Source: Oscillospiraceae bacterium | Lineage (GTDB): Bacteria; Bacillota; Clostridia; Oscillospirales; Ruminococcaceae | Length of the DNA stretch: 10,149 bases | Reading direction: 5' to 3' | NCBI GenBank assembly: GCA_031281115.1 | Contig: JAITFV010000148.1 | Location: 1-10,149 of the forward strand | Shown here: in pieces, positions 1 to 5,446 of the stretch | How the letters are laid out: each line of letters begins with the position of its first letter | How positions within the stretch are numbered: position 1 is the first letter of the stretch | Program-made: the position numbers and the translations under genes | Notes under the pieces: generated by a model | The model's database searches: none | Told to the model about the DNA's origin: nothing | Seen by the model: the letters and a program-made list of their open reading frames with translations, nothing else

Positions 1-9
1 ACGACTATG

Positions 10-79
10 GTTGCGGTGAAACCGCAACTCGCCGCGTAGCGAGCGAAAATTTAGATTGGATTCATTCCAATCTAAATTT
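10..79. repeat. Compound three-hairpin intergenic repeat, left copy
   Basis: Three successive inverted repeats are visible. Hairpin A has arms GTTGCGGT (10-17) and ACCGCAAC (21-28). Hairpin B has arms CTCGC (28-32) and GCGAG (39-43). Hairpin C is a perfect 14-bp AT-rich stem, AAATTTAGATTGGA (47-60) with TCCAATCTAAATTT (66-79) and a 5-nt loop. The order of GC-rich A, GC-rich B, short spacer and AT-rich C is the same as in the repeats at 9743-9840 and 10041-10149, although most of the sequence differs. No T-run follows hairpin C, so it is a poor intrinsic terminator. That it belongs to the same family is inferred from architecture and a short GCTACG core on the opposite strand. Confidence 0.6.
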
Positions 80-94
80 AACTAACTATAATAA

Positions 95-122
95 TTGTCA
101 CGGTAATTTGCGCGCTTATAGT
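95..122 (+). promoter_or_regulatory. Putative sigma-A promoter of the yfbR cluster
   Basis: TTGTCA (95-100) is followed after 16 bp by TATAGT (117-122), about 39 nt before the TTG start. A perfect TATAAT also occurs at 87-92 but has no -35 at a usable distance. Motif-based call only. Confidence 0.4.
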
Positions 123-160
123 TATGGTAACATAAGACTCGCGAAGGAGGAACTTGAATA

Positions 161-757
161 TTGGATAACACGTTTTTAGCCATGCTCTTCCGTATGAGGC
201 ATATCAGCAGATGGAGCCTTATGTTCAACACGCAGCAGGAAAACCTCATGCAGCATACGGTGGAGTGCGCGTTTATTACGCATTTCCTTGCCATTGTCGG
301 GAACTGCTGTTTTAATAAGAACTACAACGCTGATAAGCTCTGCGCTTATGCCTTGTTTCACGATGTTTCCGAAGTGCTGACAGGCGATATGCCGACACCG
401 GTGAAATATTTTAACGAGGAAATCAAATCAGCGTATAAAGACATTGAAAAAGTTGCCTGTGAACGGCTTCTTATGCACTTGCCGCCGGAGCTTCGCGAGG
501 TTTATTCCGCTTACTTAGATTTCGGAAATTTAAGTGCAGATGAGCGCAAACTAATTAAAATCGCGGATAAACTCTGCGCTTATCTTAAATGCACTACTGA
601 ACTTAACGCTTCAAATAAAGAATTTGAGGCGGCATGCAGCAGTATACGCAGGCAGCTTGAAACCCTTGCGGAGGAAAACGAAGAACTGCGCTACTTCTTG
701 AGCAATTGCACCGATTCGTTCACCCTGTCGCTTGATAATTTGAAAGGTGCGCTGTGA
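161..757 (+). CDS. yfbR: YfbR-type HD-domain 5'-deoxynucleotidase
   Basis: This 198-residue protein matches E. coli YfbR (about 199 residues) almost end to end. YfbR is a cytoplasmic metal-dependent HD phosphohydrolase that removes phosphate from deoxyribonucleoside 5'-monophosphates. The metal ligands are recognisable as H32, H67-D68 and D136. E71 and D76 lie in the HDVSEVLTGDMPTPVKYF block, and R17-W18 matches the conserved RW of the family. The start is TTG at 161 because AAGGAGG (144-150) sits 10 nt upstream and the N-terminus aligns with YfbR from there. It is the first gene of a forward cluster with a HAD phosphatase and an RNHCP protein, which suggests nucleotide salvage or pool cleaning. 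One oddity: residues 58-63 and 136-141 are both DKLCAY and are encoded by nearly identical 18-nt stretches. Family assignment is secure; substrate range is not visible from sequence. Confidence 0.93.
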   Translation: MDNTFLAMLFRMRHISRWSLMFNTQQENLMQHTVECAFITHFLAIVGNCCFNKNYNADKLCAYALFHDVSEVLTGDMPTPVKYFNEEIKSAYKDIEKVACERLLMHLPPELREVYSAYLDFGNLSADERKLIKIADKLCAYLKCTTELNASNKEFEAACSSIRRQLETLAEENEELRYFLSNCTDSFTLSLDNLKGAL

Positions 758-787
758 AACCTTGGAACAGAATTTGCAAAGCAAGGA

Positions 788-810
788 AAACGCCGTTATA
801 AACAGCGTTT
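788..810. other. Intergenic hairpin between yfbR and the HAD gene
   Basis: AAACGC (788-793) pairs with GCGTTT (805-810). After one mismatch, GTT pairs with AAC around an ATA loop. No T-run follows on the plus strand, so it is not a forward terminator. It could protect or separate the two messages, or be incidental. Confidence 0.35.
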
Positions 811-827
811 GTGAGAAAAAAGGACAT

Positions 828-1457
828 ATGAAATACTCGTGCATTATTTGGGACTGGAACGGAACGCTTTTAGATGATGTAAGCTGGTGCGTAGATGTAA
901 TTAATCGTATGCTGGCAAGAAGAAAACTTAATATCTTCGGTGAAATCGCCGATTATCACAGGGTTTTCTCGTTTCCGGTAATTGATTATTACAAGAAAAT
1001 AGGTTTTGATTTTGAAAAAGAACCGTTTGAAGATTTAGCTGTTGAGTACGTCGAGGATTATTATTCCGGAAAATTTAAGTTGCATGAAAATGCAGAAAAA
1101 ATTCTCGCGGAAATCCATAAAAGAAACATTAAGCAGGTAATTTTGTCTGCTTCTGAAATTAATTACTTAAAAACGCAGCTTTCCTGTTTCGACATTGAAA
1201 AATATTTCGATGAAATTCTCGGGATTTCAGATATTTACGCAGGAAGCAAATTTGAAATCGGCTTGGAATTCATGAAGCGGAATAAAATTGAAAGCGCTTT
1301 GCTTGTCGGTGACACAGAACACGACTTTGAAACAGCAAAGCGGCTCGGTGCCGATTGCATATTAATTTCTAATGGACACCAAAGCAAGGAACGGCTTGCA
1401 ACTCTCGGCGTTCCTGTGCTTGACAGTATTTCTGATGTTTTGGGGGTGAGTCTCTGA
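828..1457 (+). CDS. HAD-superfamily phosphatase, phosphoglycolate phosphatase-like
   Basis: The 209-residue product has all four HAD motifs. Motif I is DWNGT with nucleophile D9, motif II is VILSAS with S107, motif III is K141, and motif IV is GDTEHD with D162 and D166. An alpha-helical cap of the Gph/PGPase type lies between motifs I and II (about residues 17-85). It should dephosphorylate a small phosphorylated metabolite in the cytoplasm; the substrate cannot be told. The second acidic position of motif I, usually the Asp general acid/base in phosphatases, is N11. I chose ATG 828: AAAGGA lies just before it (with a short 3-nt spacing) and motif I then falls at the usual place. An in-frame GTG at 747 would add 27 residues resembling no domain and overlap yfbR by 11 nt. 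The stop is 1 nt from the next start, indicating co-transcription with the RNHCP gene. Confidence 0.85.
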   Translation: MKYSCIIWDWNGTLLDDVSWCVDVINRMLARRKLNIFGEIADYHRVFSFPVIDYYKKIGFDFEKEPFEDLAVEYVEDYYSGKFKLHENAEKILAEIHKRNIKQVILSASEINYLKTQLSCFDIEKYFDEILGISDIYAGSKFEIGLEFMKRNKIESALLVGDTEHDFETAKRLGADCILISNGHQSKERLATLGVPVLDSISDVLGVSL

Positions 1458-1458
1458 C

Positions 1459-1776
1459 ATGCTCGAATCCTCTCGCTTTACTGTTTTAGACGAGCAGTTT
1501 AAATGCTCGGTTTGCGGTGCGGAAATTATGCCGCTCGGTTACACCTCCCGCGACCATTGCAGCAAGTGCCTCTGCTCAATTCACTTAGACATAAACCCGG
1601 GTGACCGCCAAAGTAACTGCGGCGGCGTACTTGAACCTATTGGCGCGGAGCAGGGGAGGAAAGGCGCGAAAATTATCTACAAGTGCAAAAAATGCGGCAT
1701 GAAAAAGAAAAATATCGCCGCGAAAGACGACGATAATGAGATGATTATAAAGTTGTTCGGGACTCCGCTCACATAA
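1459..1776 (+). CDS. RNHCP-domain zinc-ribbon protein
   Basis: A 105-residue protein that fits the RNHCP family, small proteins of unknown function named for a conserved Arg-Asn-His-Cys-Pro motif. Here the motif is RDHCS (31-35). Paired cysteines C16/C19, C34/C37, C54 and C76/C79 are placed as in metal-binding ribbons, and the family-typical blocks LDINPGDR and KCKKCG are present. It probably binds one or two zinc ions. The start ATG lies 1 nt after the HAD stop, with GGGGGTGAG (1442-1450) inside the HAD 3' end as ribosome binding site, so translational coupling is likely. The C-terminal TPLT codons overlap the 3' end of the convergent HMA-like gene by 8 nt. Its biochemical role is unknown, and its position suggests an auxiliary role to the two phosphatases. 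Confidence 0.85.
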   Translation: MLESSRFTVLDEQFKCSVCGAEIMPLGYTSRDHCSKCLCSIHLDINPGDRQSNCGGVLEPIGAEQGRKGAKIIYKCKKCGMKKKNIAAKDDDNEMIIKLFGTPLT

Positions 1777-2008
1777 TATGAACCTCATATTTACTTTCGG
1801 AAACATCGTAACCCATTTTACCCAGCTCGGCAAAGAGCTGGTATTTTCTTATTCCCGTAGTGTCAAAATCTACAGCTACGCTGTTTCTCGCTGTGTTCAT
1901 GCTCACGGATATTACGCCCGAGAGCATATCTAAGTCACCTTTAATTCTCTTTATGTCCTTTTTTCCGTCAATCTCATTTACTATAAAGTACGCACTTGCT
2001 TTTGACAT
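1769..2008 (-). CDS. HMA-fold small protein lacking the metal-binding CXXC
   Basis: The 79-residue product has the beta-alpha-beta-beta-alpha-beta pattern of heavy-metal-associated domains. The block around LSGVISVSMNTARNSVAVDFD, then an alpha helix, then LGKMGYDV, matches the usual GV..V.VN....V.V.Y....... ..GYDV ending. The GMxCxxC loop expected at about residues 12-17 is replaced by EIDGKKD, and the protein has no cysteine at all, so copper or zinc chaperoning by the normal route is not possible. AGAGGGGGTG lies upstream of ATG 2008 (complement of about 2016-2025) and supports the start. It has its own extended -10 promoter and lies downstream of the lipoprotein gene. It may be a protein-interaction or regulatory derivative of the fold. 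Function unknown. Confidence 0.75.
   Translation of the reverse strand: MSKASAYFIVNEIDGKKDIKRIKGDLDMLSGVISVSMNTARNSVAVDFDTTGIRKYQLFAELGKMGYDVSESKYEVHIM
1822..1853 (+). terminator. Putative intrinsic terminator of the yfbR cluster
   Basis: CCAGCTC (1822-1828) pairs with GAGCTGG (1835-1841) around a 6-nt loop, followed by TATTTTCTTATT. It lies 46 nt after the RNHCP stop, inside the coding sequence of the convergent HMA-like gene. It is the only good GC stem with a T-rich tail downstream of the cluster. Confidence 0.6.
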
Positions 2009-2069
2009 TTATCCGCACCCCCTCTGCCTTTTCATTATGATATGATTATTCTTTACAAAATATACGGAC

Positions 2070-2097
2070 ATTATAGCAAATTGTGTACCCGTCCTAA
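2070..2097 (-). promoter_or_regulatory. Extended -10 promoter of the HMA-like gene
   Basis: On the minus strand, TATAAT (2070-2075) is preceded directly by TGC, giving the TGn extended -10. A weak -35, TTAGGA (2092-2097), lies 16 bp upstream and overlaps the stop codon of the lipoprotein gene. The gene can therefore be expressed independently of its neighbour. Confidence 0.5.
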
Positions 2098-2603
2098 TTC
2101 ATTCCAAATAAACTTTTATTGCCGCCCGACCTAAGATATAAAGCAGTTAAGTCCATCACATTTAATATACTGACGCTGTTTTCTTCGTTCACCGTAAACT
2201 CGAAATCAAACAAGTTTATATAGTACAGCTCGGTTTCCTCTAAGTAACGCGGTCTCATAAAAAAATCATCTTCGGTATTATTGGAAATAAAATCATTTAA
2301 GTATTCTTCTCTGTCAGAGAGCAGAAAAACATAAGGAACGATATCTCCGCTCTTTGAGACAGCGCAGTTAGCTCTGATAACCCTCGCGGCTCCCGAAACA
2401 TAATATTCAATGGACGTAAAAACATAATCGGTCACACCCTCAAGCTCCGGGAAATCCCACATGCCCTGCATGAGTGTAATATTAGCCCGTGCGGCAAATT
2501 TCTCCGCACCGGTAAAATCCGACGAACACGCCGTTGACGAAACAACTGAAATTAAAATAATAAATATTACGATTGCTTTTTTCACTTTTTTCATAAAAAT
2601 CAC
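2094..2603 (-). CDS. Small secreted lipoprotein of unknown function
   Basis: A 169-residue protein with a basic start (MKKVKK), a hydrophobic stretch (about residues 10-22) and a lipobox-like STAC with C26 as the probable lipidated cysteine. The mature part would sit on the outer face of the membrane. It is rich in aromatic and acidic residues and has no domain I recognise. The start is GTG 2603 or ATG 2594. Neither has a Shine-Dalgarno directly upstream. AAGGAG (complement of 2647-2652) lies above a perfect-armed hairpin (2606-2643), and if the hairpin is folded out the spacing to GTG 2603 becomes 5 nt, so I prefer GTG. A strong promoter at 2701-2730 drives it, divergent from the dockerin gene. 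Confidence 0.7.
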   Translation of the reverse strand: MIFMKKVKKAIVIFIILISVVSSTACSSDFTGAEKFAARANITLMQGMWDFPELEGVTDYVFTSIEYYVSGAARVIRANCAVSKSGDIVPYVFLLSDREEYLNDFISNNTEDDFFMRPRYLEETELYYINLFDFEFTVNEENSVSILNVMDLTALYLRSGGNKSLFGMN

Positions 2604-2605
2604 GT

Positions 2606-2652
2606 ATAATAGAGTTATCCCATTTTTTGGGTAGCTCTATTATTTTCTCCTT
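2606..2652 (-). promoter_or_regulatory. Hairpin between Shine-Dalgarno and start codon of the lipoprotein gene
   Basis: ATAATAGAG (2606-2614) pairs with CTCTATTAT (2635-2643). Inside that, 3 further pairs including one wobble, then CCCA (2619-2622) with TGGG (2628-2631), make 16 pairs with one bulged base and a 5-nt loop. In the minus-strand transcript AAGGAG (2647-2652) lies 3 nt before the hairpin, and GTG 2603 lies 2 nt after it. The plus strand has TTTTCT after the stem, so it could also stop forward read-through. Confidence 0.6.
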
Positions 2653-2700
2653 TCGTAAAAATAATTTTCTTCTTGGTTACTTTTTCTTTTCTCAATTACT

Positions 2701-2730
2701 ATTATATACTAAGAAAACCCGCTTTGTCAA
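2701..2730 (-). promoter_or_regulatory. Strong sigma-A promoter of the lipoprotein gene
   Basis: The minus strand carries a consensus TTGACA (2725-2730), an 18-bp spacer and a consensus TATAAT (2701-2706). The predicted transcript starts near 2694 and has a leader of about 90 nt containing the Shine-Dalgarno/hairpin arrangement. Confidence 0.75.
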
Positions 2731-2749
2731 TTACTTTTATCTCCGCTCA

Positions 2750-2778
2750 TTGATTTTTCGGATAAAATGTGCTATACT
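2750..2778 (+). promoter_or_regulatory. Sigma-A promoter of the dockerin gene
   Basis: TTGATT (2750-2755), a 17-bp spacer and TATACT (2773-2778) with an upstream TGC (extended -10). Its -35 is only 19 bp from the -35 of the divergent lipoprotein promoter, so a regulator bound between them could affect both. Confidence 0.65.
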
Positions 2779-2843
2779 GATAAAAAACTTAGCTGAGAGG
2801 ATATCGGAAATTCATAAATTATTTTATTGAAAGGAATAATATT

Positions 2844-3710
2844 ATGAAGAAAATTATAATCATCTTGATGACAATAATATTAGCTTTTTCTGTATTTACA
2901 ATTAATTCAAAAGGAAGTGAAATAAATCCCTATCTCGAATTTTCAACCCTTGAGGATTTCTTAAACGCTTATTTAATAGCAAAGGAAGGTGGGTGTATTG
3001 AAGAATTAATAGAGAGGGGATGGTGGCCATGGGGTGAAAATCCTGCAGAAAGTGTAAATTTTTCAGAATTTAAAATTCTTTATTTGCCTACAGGAATTCC
3101 GGAAGGTTTTATTATAGATAATATCTTGATAGGCGGATGGAATATAAATTTCGAATATATACCTGAGAGTGTTGAGGTTACGACTAATATATCCAATAAT
3201 AGCTTCAACACAGGATTTACTATTTATAGGGACTACTCTTTAGACAAACATAAAGCTGCTTTTTCAAGTCGAATTATTAATTTAAATAATGGGAATTATG
3301 CACTTTGGTATTCAAATTATGTTTCATTCTATTGGGAATCTGACGGTCAAATTTTAAGTTTGGGTATCAACCTCCGTCAACAAGACACCGAGGAATTCAA
3401 AGAGCTTTTCGGCGATGGCGATGTTTTGGACTTGGTGCGCTTCGCTGAAACGAGGACGGTGGATTTGACTGACGAAGAAGAAGTGAGGAATTTGATAAAA
3501 TTCGGCGAGCGATTCCAAAGAGGCGATATTTCCGCGAGCGGGAGGGTTACAACTTCTGACGCGCTGGAAATATTAAGGTTTGTTGCGGGTTCGCCGAATG
3601 TCATTGAGGGAGATGAACGCGCAATGGCAGCTGCTGACGTGAATGGTGACGGGAAGATAGATACCGCCGATGCGCTGAGGATATTGAGGATAGTTGCGGG
3701 GTTGGCGTAA
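2844..3710 (+). CDS. Secreted dockerin-containing protein, N-terminal domain unknown
   Basis: A 288-residue protein with a signal peptide (MKK followed by a hydrophobic run to about residue 21) and a C-terminal type I-like dockerin. The second dockerin repeat (265-287, starting DVNGDGKIDTADAL) has the full calcium loop D265, N267, D269 and D276. The first (228-248, GDISASGRVTTSDAL) keeps D228 and D239 but has serines at the other ligand positions. Dockerins bind cohesins, so it would attach to a scaffold or surface protein. Residues 30-200, with LPTGIPEGF and W.SDGQILSLGI, resemble the DUF4367 style of extracytoplasmic beta domain, but that is a weak resemblance. No catalytic module is seen. 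AAGGAA (2831-2836) supports the ATG. The first ~170 codons are markedly AT-rich and the dockerin end is GC-richer, suggesting domain shuffling. A clear terminator follows. Confidence 0.8.
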   Translation: MKKIIIILMTIILAFSVFTINSKGSEINPYLEFSTLEDFLNAYLIAKEGGCIEELIERGWWPWGENPAESVNFSEFKILYLPTGIPEGFIIDNILIGGWNINFEYIPESVEVTTNISNNSFNTGFTIYRDYSLDKHKAAFSSRIINLNNGNYALWYSNYVSFYWESDGQILSLGINLRQQDTEEFKELFGDGDVLDLVRFAETRTVDLTDEEEVRNLIKFGERFQRGDISASGRVTTSDALEILRFVAGSPNVIEGDERAMAAADVNGDGKIDTADALRILRIVAGLA

Positions 3711-3750
3711 AAAGCAGGCAGAGCGGGGACGCTCTGCTTTTGCTTTTAAT
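3710..3750 (+). terminator. Intrinsic terminator of the dockerin gene
   Basis: GCAGAGCG (3718-3725) pairs with CGCTCTGC (3730-3737) around GGGA, followed by TTTTGCTTTT. An outer pairing AAAAGCA (3710-3716) with TGCTTTT (3741-3747) can lengthen it. Confidence 0.85.
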
Positions 3751-3861
3751 TGACACGTGCGGTATGGAAACGCATATTGTTATGGTTTCGTTATTAATAA
3801 ATGTTTTAGAGTTTAATATTGATATCAATCATATTGAAGCGTGACCGCAAATTGAGATTTT

Positions 3862-4170
3862 TTACGGAACAGGGACAATCCCGAGAAGCAGCAGCGTCAC
3901 GCTGTCAGCGATTCCTGTTGCGGGGAGTTCGCGCTCCTGCTGAAAGCGGAGCACTGCGGCCTCGGTCTGCGAACCGTAATAACCGGTGACCTCGCCGTAG
4001 AAGAAGCCTAAATCCCGCAGTATGCGTTGAATTTCTTCAACCTCACGGCCCTGCGAACCGTAACCCGTTGCAATCTCAACATATTCGGCAGGCAGAAACT
4101 TTTCATTTATTCCCGCTAAAAATGCGGCGATGATTAAAGCGATAAGCCCTATTTTAAAAAAAGAGTTCAT
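3862..4170 (-). CDS. Membrane-anchored peptidoglycan-binding protein
   Basis: A 102-residue protein with an N-terminal hydrophobic segment (about residues 5-20, signal anchor or signal peptide) and one PG_binding_1 domain (about 38-98). The domain shows the family pattern GSQGREVEEIQRILRDLGF, then GYYGSQTEAAVLRFQQ, then GIADSVTLLLL. Such domains bind cell-wall peptidoglycan and are common in spore cortex enzymes such as SleB, but no catalytic domain is attached here. It lies 31 nt downstream of spoIIP on the same strand with no terminator between them, so co-transcription in the mother cell during sporulation is likely. No good Shine-Dalgarno precedes ATG 4170. It may be a targeting partner for SpoIIP or a stand-alone wall-binding protein; this role is inferred from position. 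Confidence 0.8.
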   Translation of the reverse strand: MNSFFKIGLIALIIAAFLAGINEKFLPAEYVEIATGYGSQGREVEEIQRILRDLGFFYGEVTGYYGSQTEAAVLRFQQERELPATGIADSVTLLLLGIVPVP

Positions 4171-4201
4171 ATGAGAATAGAGTTTGCAAATTTATTGTTA
4201 A

Positions 4202-5383
4202 TTATTCACTATCCACTGTCAATTGTAAAAGTGCTTCTGCCATGCTCTGCCCGATTATTCTGCCGGTATGCTTTGCTTCTTCAAGTGTATTCCCGTGTGT
4301 GCCGACCTCAATCAGCAGCGAACCCGGCGTAAGATGCTGATTATACTGGCTGTATTGAAACAGCACAGCGCGGGTGATTCCCGGATAATCATACTCTATC
4401 TGCTGCTGAAAAAGTGAGGCAAGTCGAAAATTATGCAGAAAATACGGCATATCCCAAGTTCCGTCGTCAGCCGCCGATATAATCATAACCTGCGCCGCAT
4501 CGCGTCCATCTGCCTGCGTTACCGGCGCAACCCGCGAACCGTCGCCTGTTTCGATTGCATCGCGGTGAATATCAAGCACTACTTTAATCGAAGGATAAGC
4601 TTCAAGAATCTGCCGCACTGTCTGCTGGCTTCTCGCATACGCGCCGTTGAACACCGGATAATCATGCACCGTGCCGTCGTGGATTACCGTAATTCCCGCC
4701 TCCGCGAAGCTTTTCGCCATCTCCGCGCCGACCGCGACTATGTTTCGCTCGGAATCCGGGCTGCGGCCGTAATAACTCGCGTCAAAAAAATCATAGCCGC
4801 ACGGCTGGAACGCCTCGGTGGTGTGCGTGTGCATAATGAGCACCTCCGGCTCGCCGTTAAGCTCAAGCCTTATTTCAGGCAGCTTCCGGCTTTCGGCAAG
4901 GACAAAATCGCGGTCTAAGCTCGTTTCATTCCGCACTTGCCCCGCTAAATCCAAGTTAATAAAGCCGACATTCGGAGCATAATTAAGCTTCACGATTCTG
5001 CCGTCAATAACAGTAAAATCAAGCGGTTCCACGCGAACATCGCTTATATTCCGCGACAACACCTGCGCAGCCGGCTCTTCAAAAAAATTAAAACCAACGT
5101 TGAAATCAAACGGCGGCAGCCGCTGCGGAATAATTTCAACGCCGTCTGCTGTCGGTTTATATAAAAGCAGCACAGAACTGCTCATTTCGAGCGAAATTAT
5201 ACTCCCGTTCCTGCGTTCCTCATGCGCCGCGATTTCTTCTTCCCACAGTGTAACTATGACCCCGCTGTTATCGCCGACAAAGGCGGCAAGCGGCGGCGAA
5301 ACGAGTACCGCAGCAAGCCCTGCCGCGATTTTCACGAGAGCAGATTTAATCTTTTTCTTGTTTTTGTTATTCAAATTTGGCAT
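4202..5383 (-). CDS. spoIIP: Stage II sporulation protein P, engulfment peptidoglycan hydrolase
   Basis: A 393-residue protein with the SpoIIP architecture: a basic N-terminus, one membrane segment (about 15-35), a variable region, and a C-terminal catalytic domain from about residue 175. Diagnostic blocks are VLIMHTHTTEAF (H185/H187, E190), SERNIVAVGAEMAKSF, RSQQTVRQILEAYP, VVLDIHRDAI (H273) and LLIEVGTHGNTLEEA (E359). The two histidine blocks and the glutamate correspond to the zinc-site residues of the family. SpoIIP is an amidase/endopeptidase that works with SpoIID and SpoIIM to thin septal peptidoglycan and drive engulfment of the forespore. Length is normal. ATG 5383 follows AAAGGA at a long distance and a closer AAGGT. 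It is divergent from the AGCS gene and has a sigma-E-like promoter, fitting known sigma-E control of spoIIP in Bacillus. Confidence 0.95.
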   Translation of the reverse strand: MPNLNNKNKKKIKSALVKIAAGLAAVLVSPPLAAFVGDNSGVIVTLWEEEIAAHEERRNGSIISLEMSSSVLLLYKPTADGVEIIPQRLPPFDFNVGFNFFEEPAAQVLSRNISDVRVEPLDFTVIDGRIVKLNYAPNVGFINLDLAGQVRNETSLDRDFVLAESRKLPEIRLELNGEPEVLIMHTHTTEAFQPCGYDFFDASYYGRSPDSERNIVAVGAEMAKSFAEAGITVIHDGTVHDYPVFNGAYARSQQTVRQILEAYPSIKVVLDIHRDAIETGDGSRVAPVTQADGRDAAQVMIISAADDGTWDMPYFLHNFRLASLFQQQIEYDYPGITRAVLFQYSQYNQHLTPGSLLIEVGTHGNTLEEAKHTGRIIGQSMAEALLQLTVDSE

Positions 5384-5406
5384 ACCTTGTCCCGTCCTTT
5401 CATAAT
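5377..5406 (+). promoter_or_regulatory. Putative sigma-A promoter of the AGCS symporter
   Basis: TTGGCA (5377-5382), an 18-bp spacer and CATAAT (5401-5406), each 5 of 6 from consensus. The -35 covers the spoIIP start codon. The predicted leader is about 34 nt. Confidence 0.5.
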
Positions 5407-5437
5407 CTGTTTCTAAATGATATGAGAGGACAAGGTA
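5383..5437. promoter_or_regulatory. 10-bp dyad spanning the spoIIP/AGCS intergenic region
   Basis: TACCTTGTCC (5383-5392) and GGACAAGGTA (5428-5437) are perfect inverted repeats separated by 35 bp. An inner pair, CCTTTCAT (5396-5403) and ATGAGAGG (5422-5429), is nearly symmetric too. The half-sites contain the Shine-Dalgarno-like sequences of both divergent genes, which may explain the symmetry. They could otherwise be operator half-sites. Confidence 0.4.
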
Positions 5438-5444
5438 ATTTATG
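5417..5444 (-). promoter_or_regulatory. Putative sigma-E-like sporulation promoter of spoIIP
   Basis: On the minus strand, CATATCAT (5417-5424) resembles the Bacillus sigma-E -10 (CATAYANT), and CATAAAT (5438-5444) with a 13-bp spacer resembles its -35. The leader would be about 26 nt. This is a motif match made by eye, supported by the known sigma-E control of spoIIP. Confidence 0.4.
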
Positions 5445-5446
5445 TT

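Noticed and set aside
747..827. GTG 747 as a longer start for the HAD gene
   Set aside because: The extra 27 residues match no domain, there is no properly spaced ribosome binding site, and ATG 828 places motif I normally.
2606..2652. preQ1-like or other known riboswitch in the lipoprotein leader
   Set aside because: There is a hairpin and an A-rich loop, but the conserved pseudoknot partner sequences are not recognisable.
2627..2830. 67-codon forward frame between the lipoprotein and dockerin genes
   Set aside because: It runs through both divergent promoters and is very AT-rich with no ribosome binding site or recognisable product.
3764..3844. 26-codon forward frame after the dockerin terminator, with an upstream TTGACA
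   Set aside because: No ribosome binding site, no recognisable product, and the -10 spacing is poor. The stretch otherwise holds only the palindrome ATTGATATCAAT (3818-3829).
4433..4918. Long forward frame opposite spoIIP
   Set aside because: It is the shadow of a clear spoIIP reading frame and its product resembles no family.
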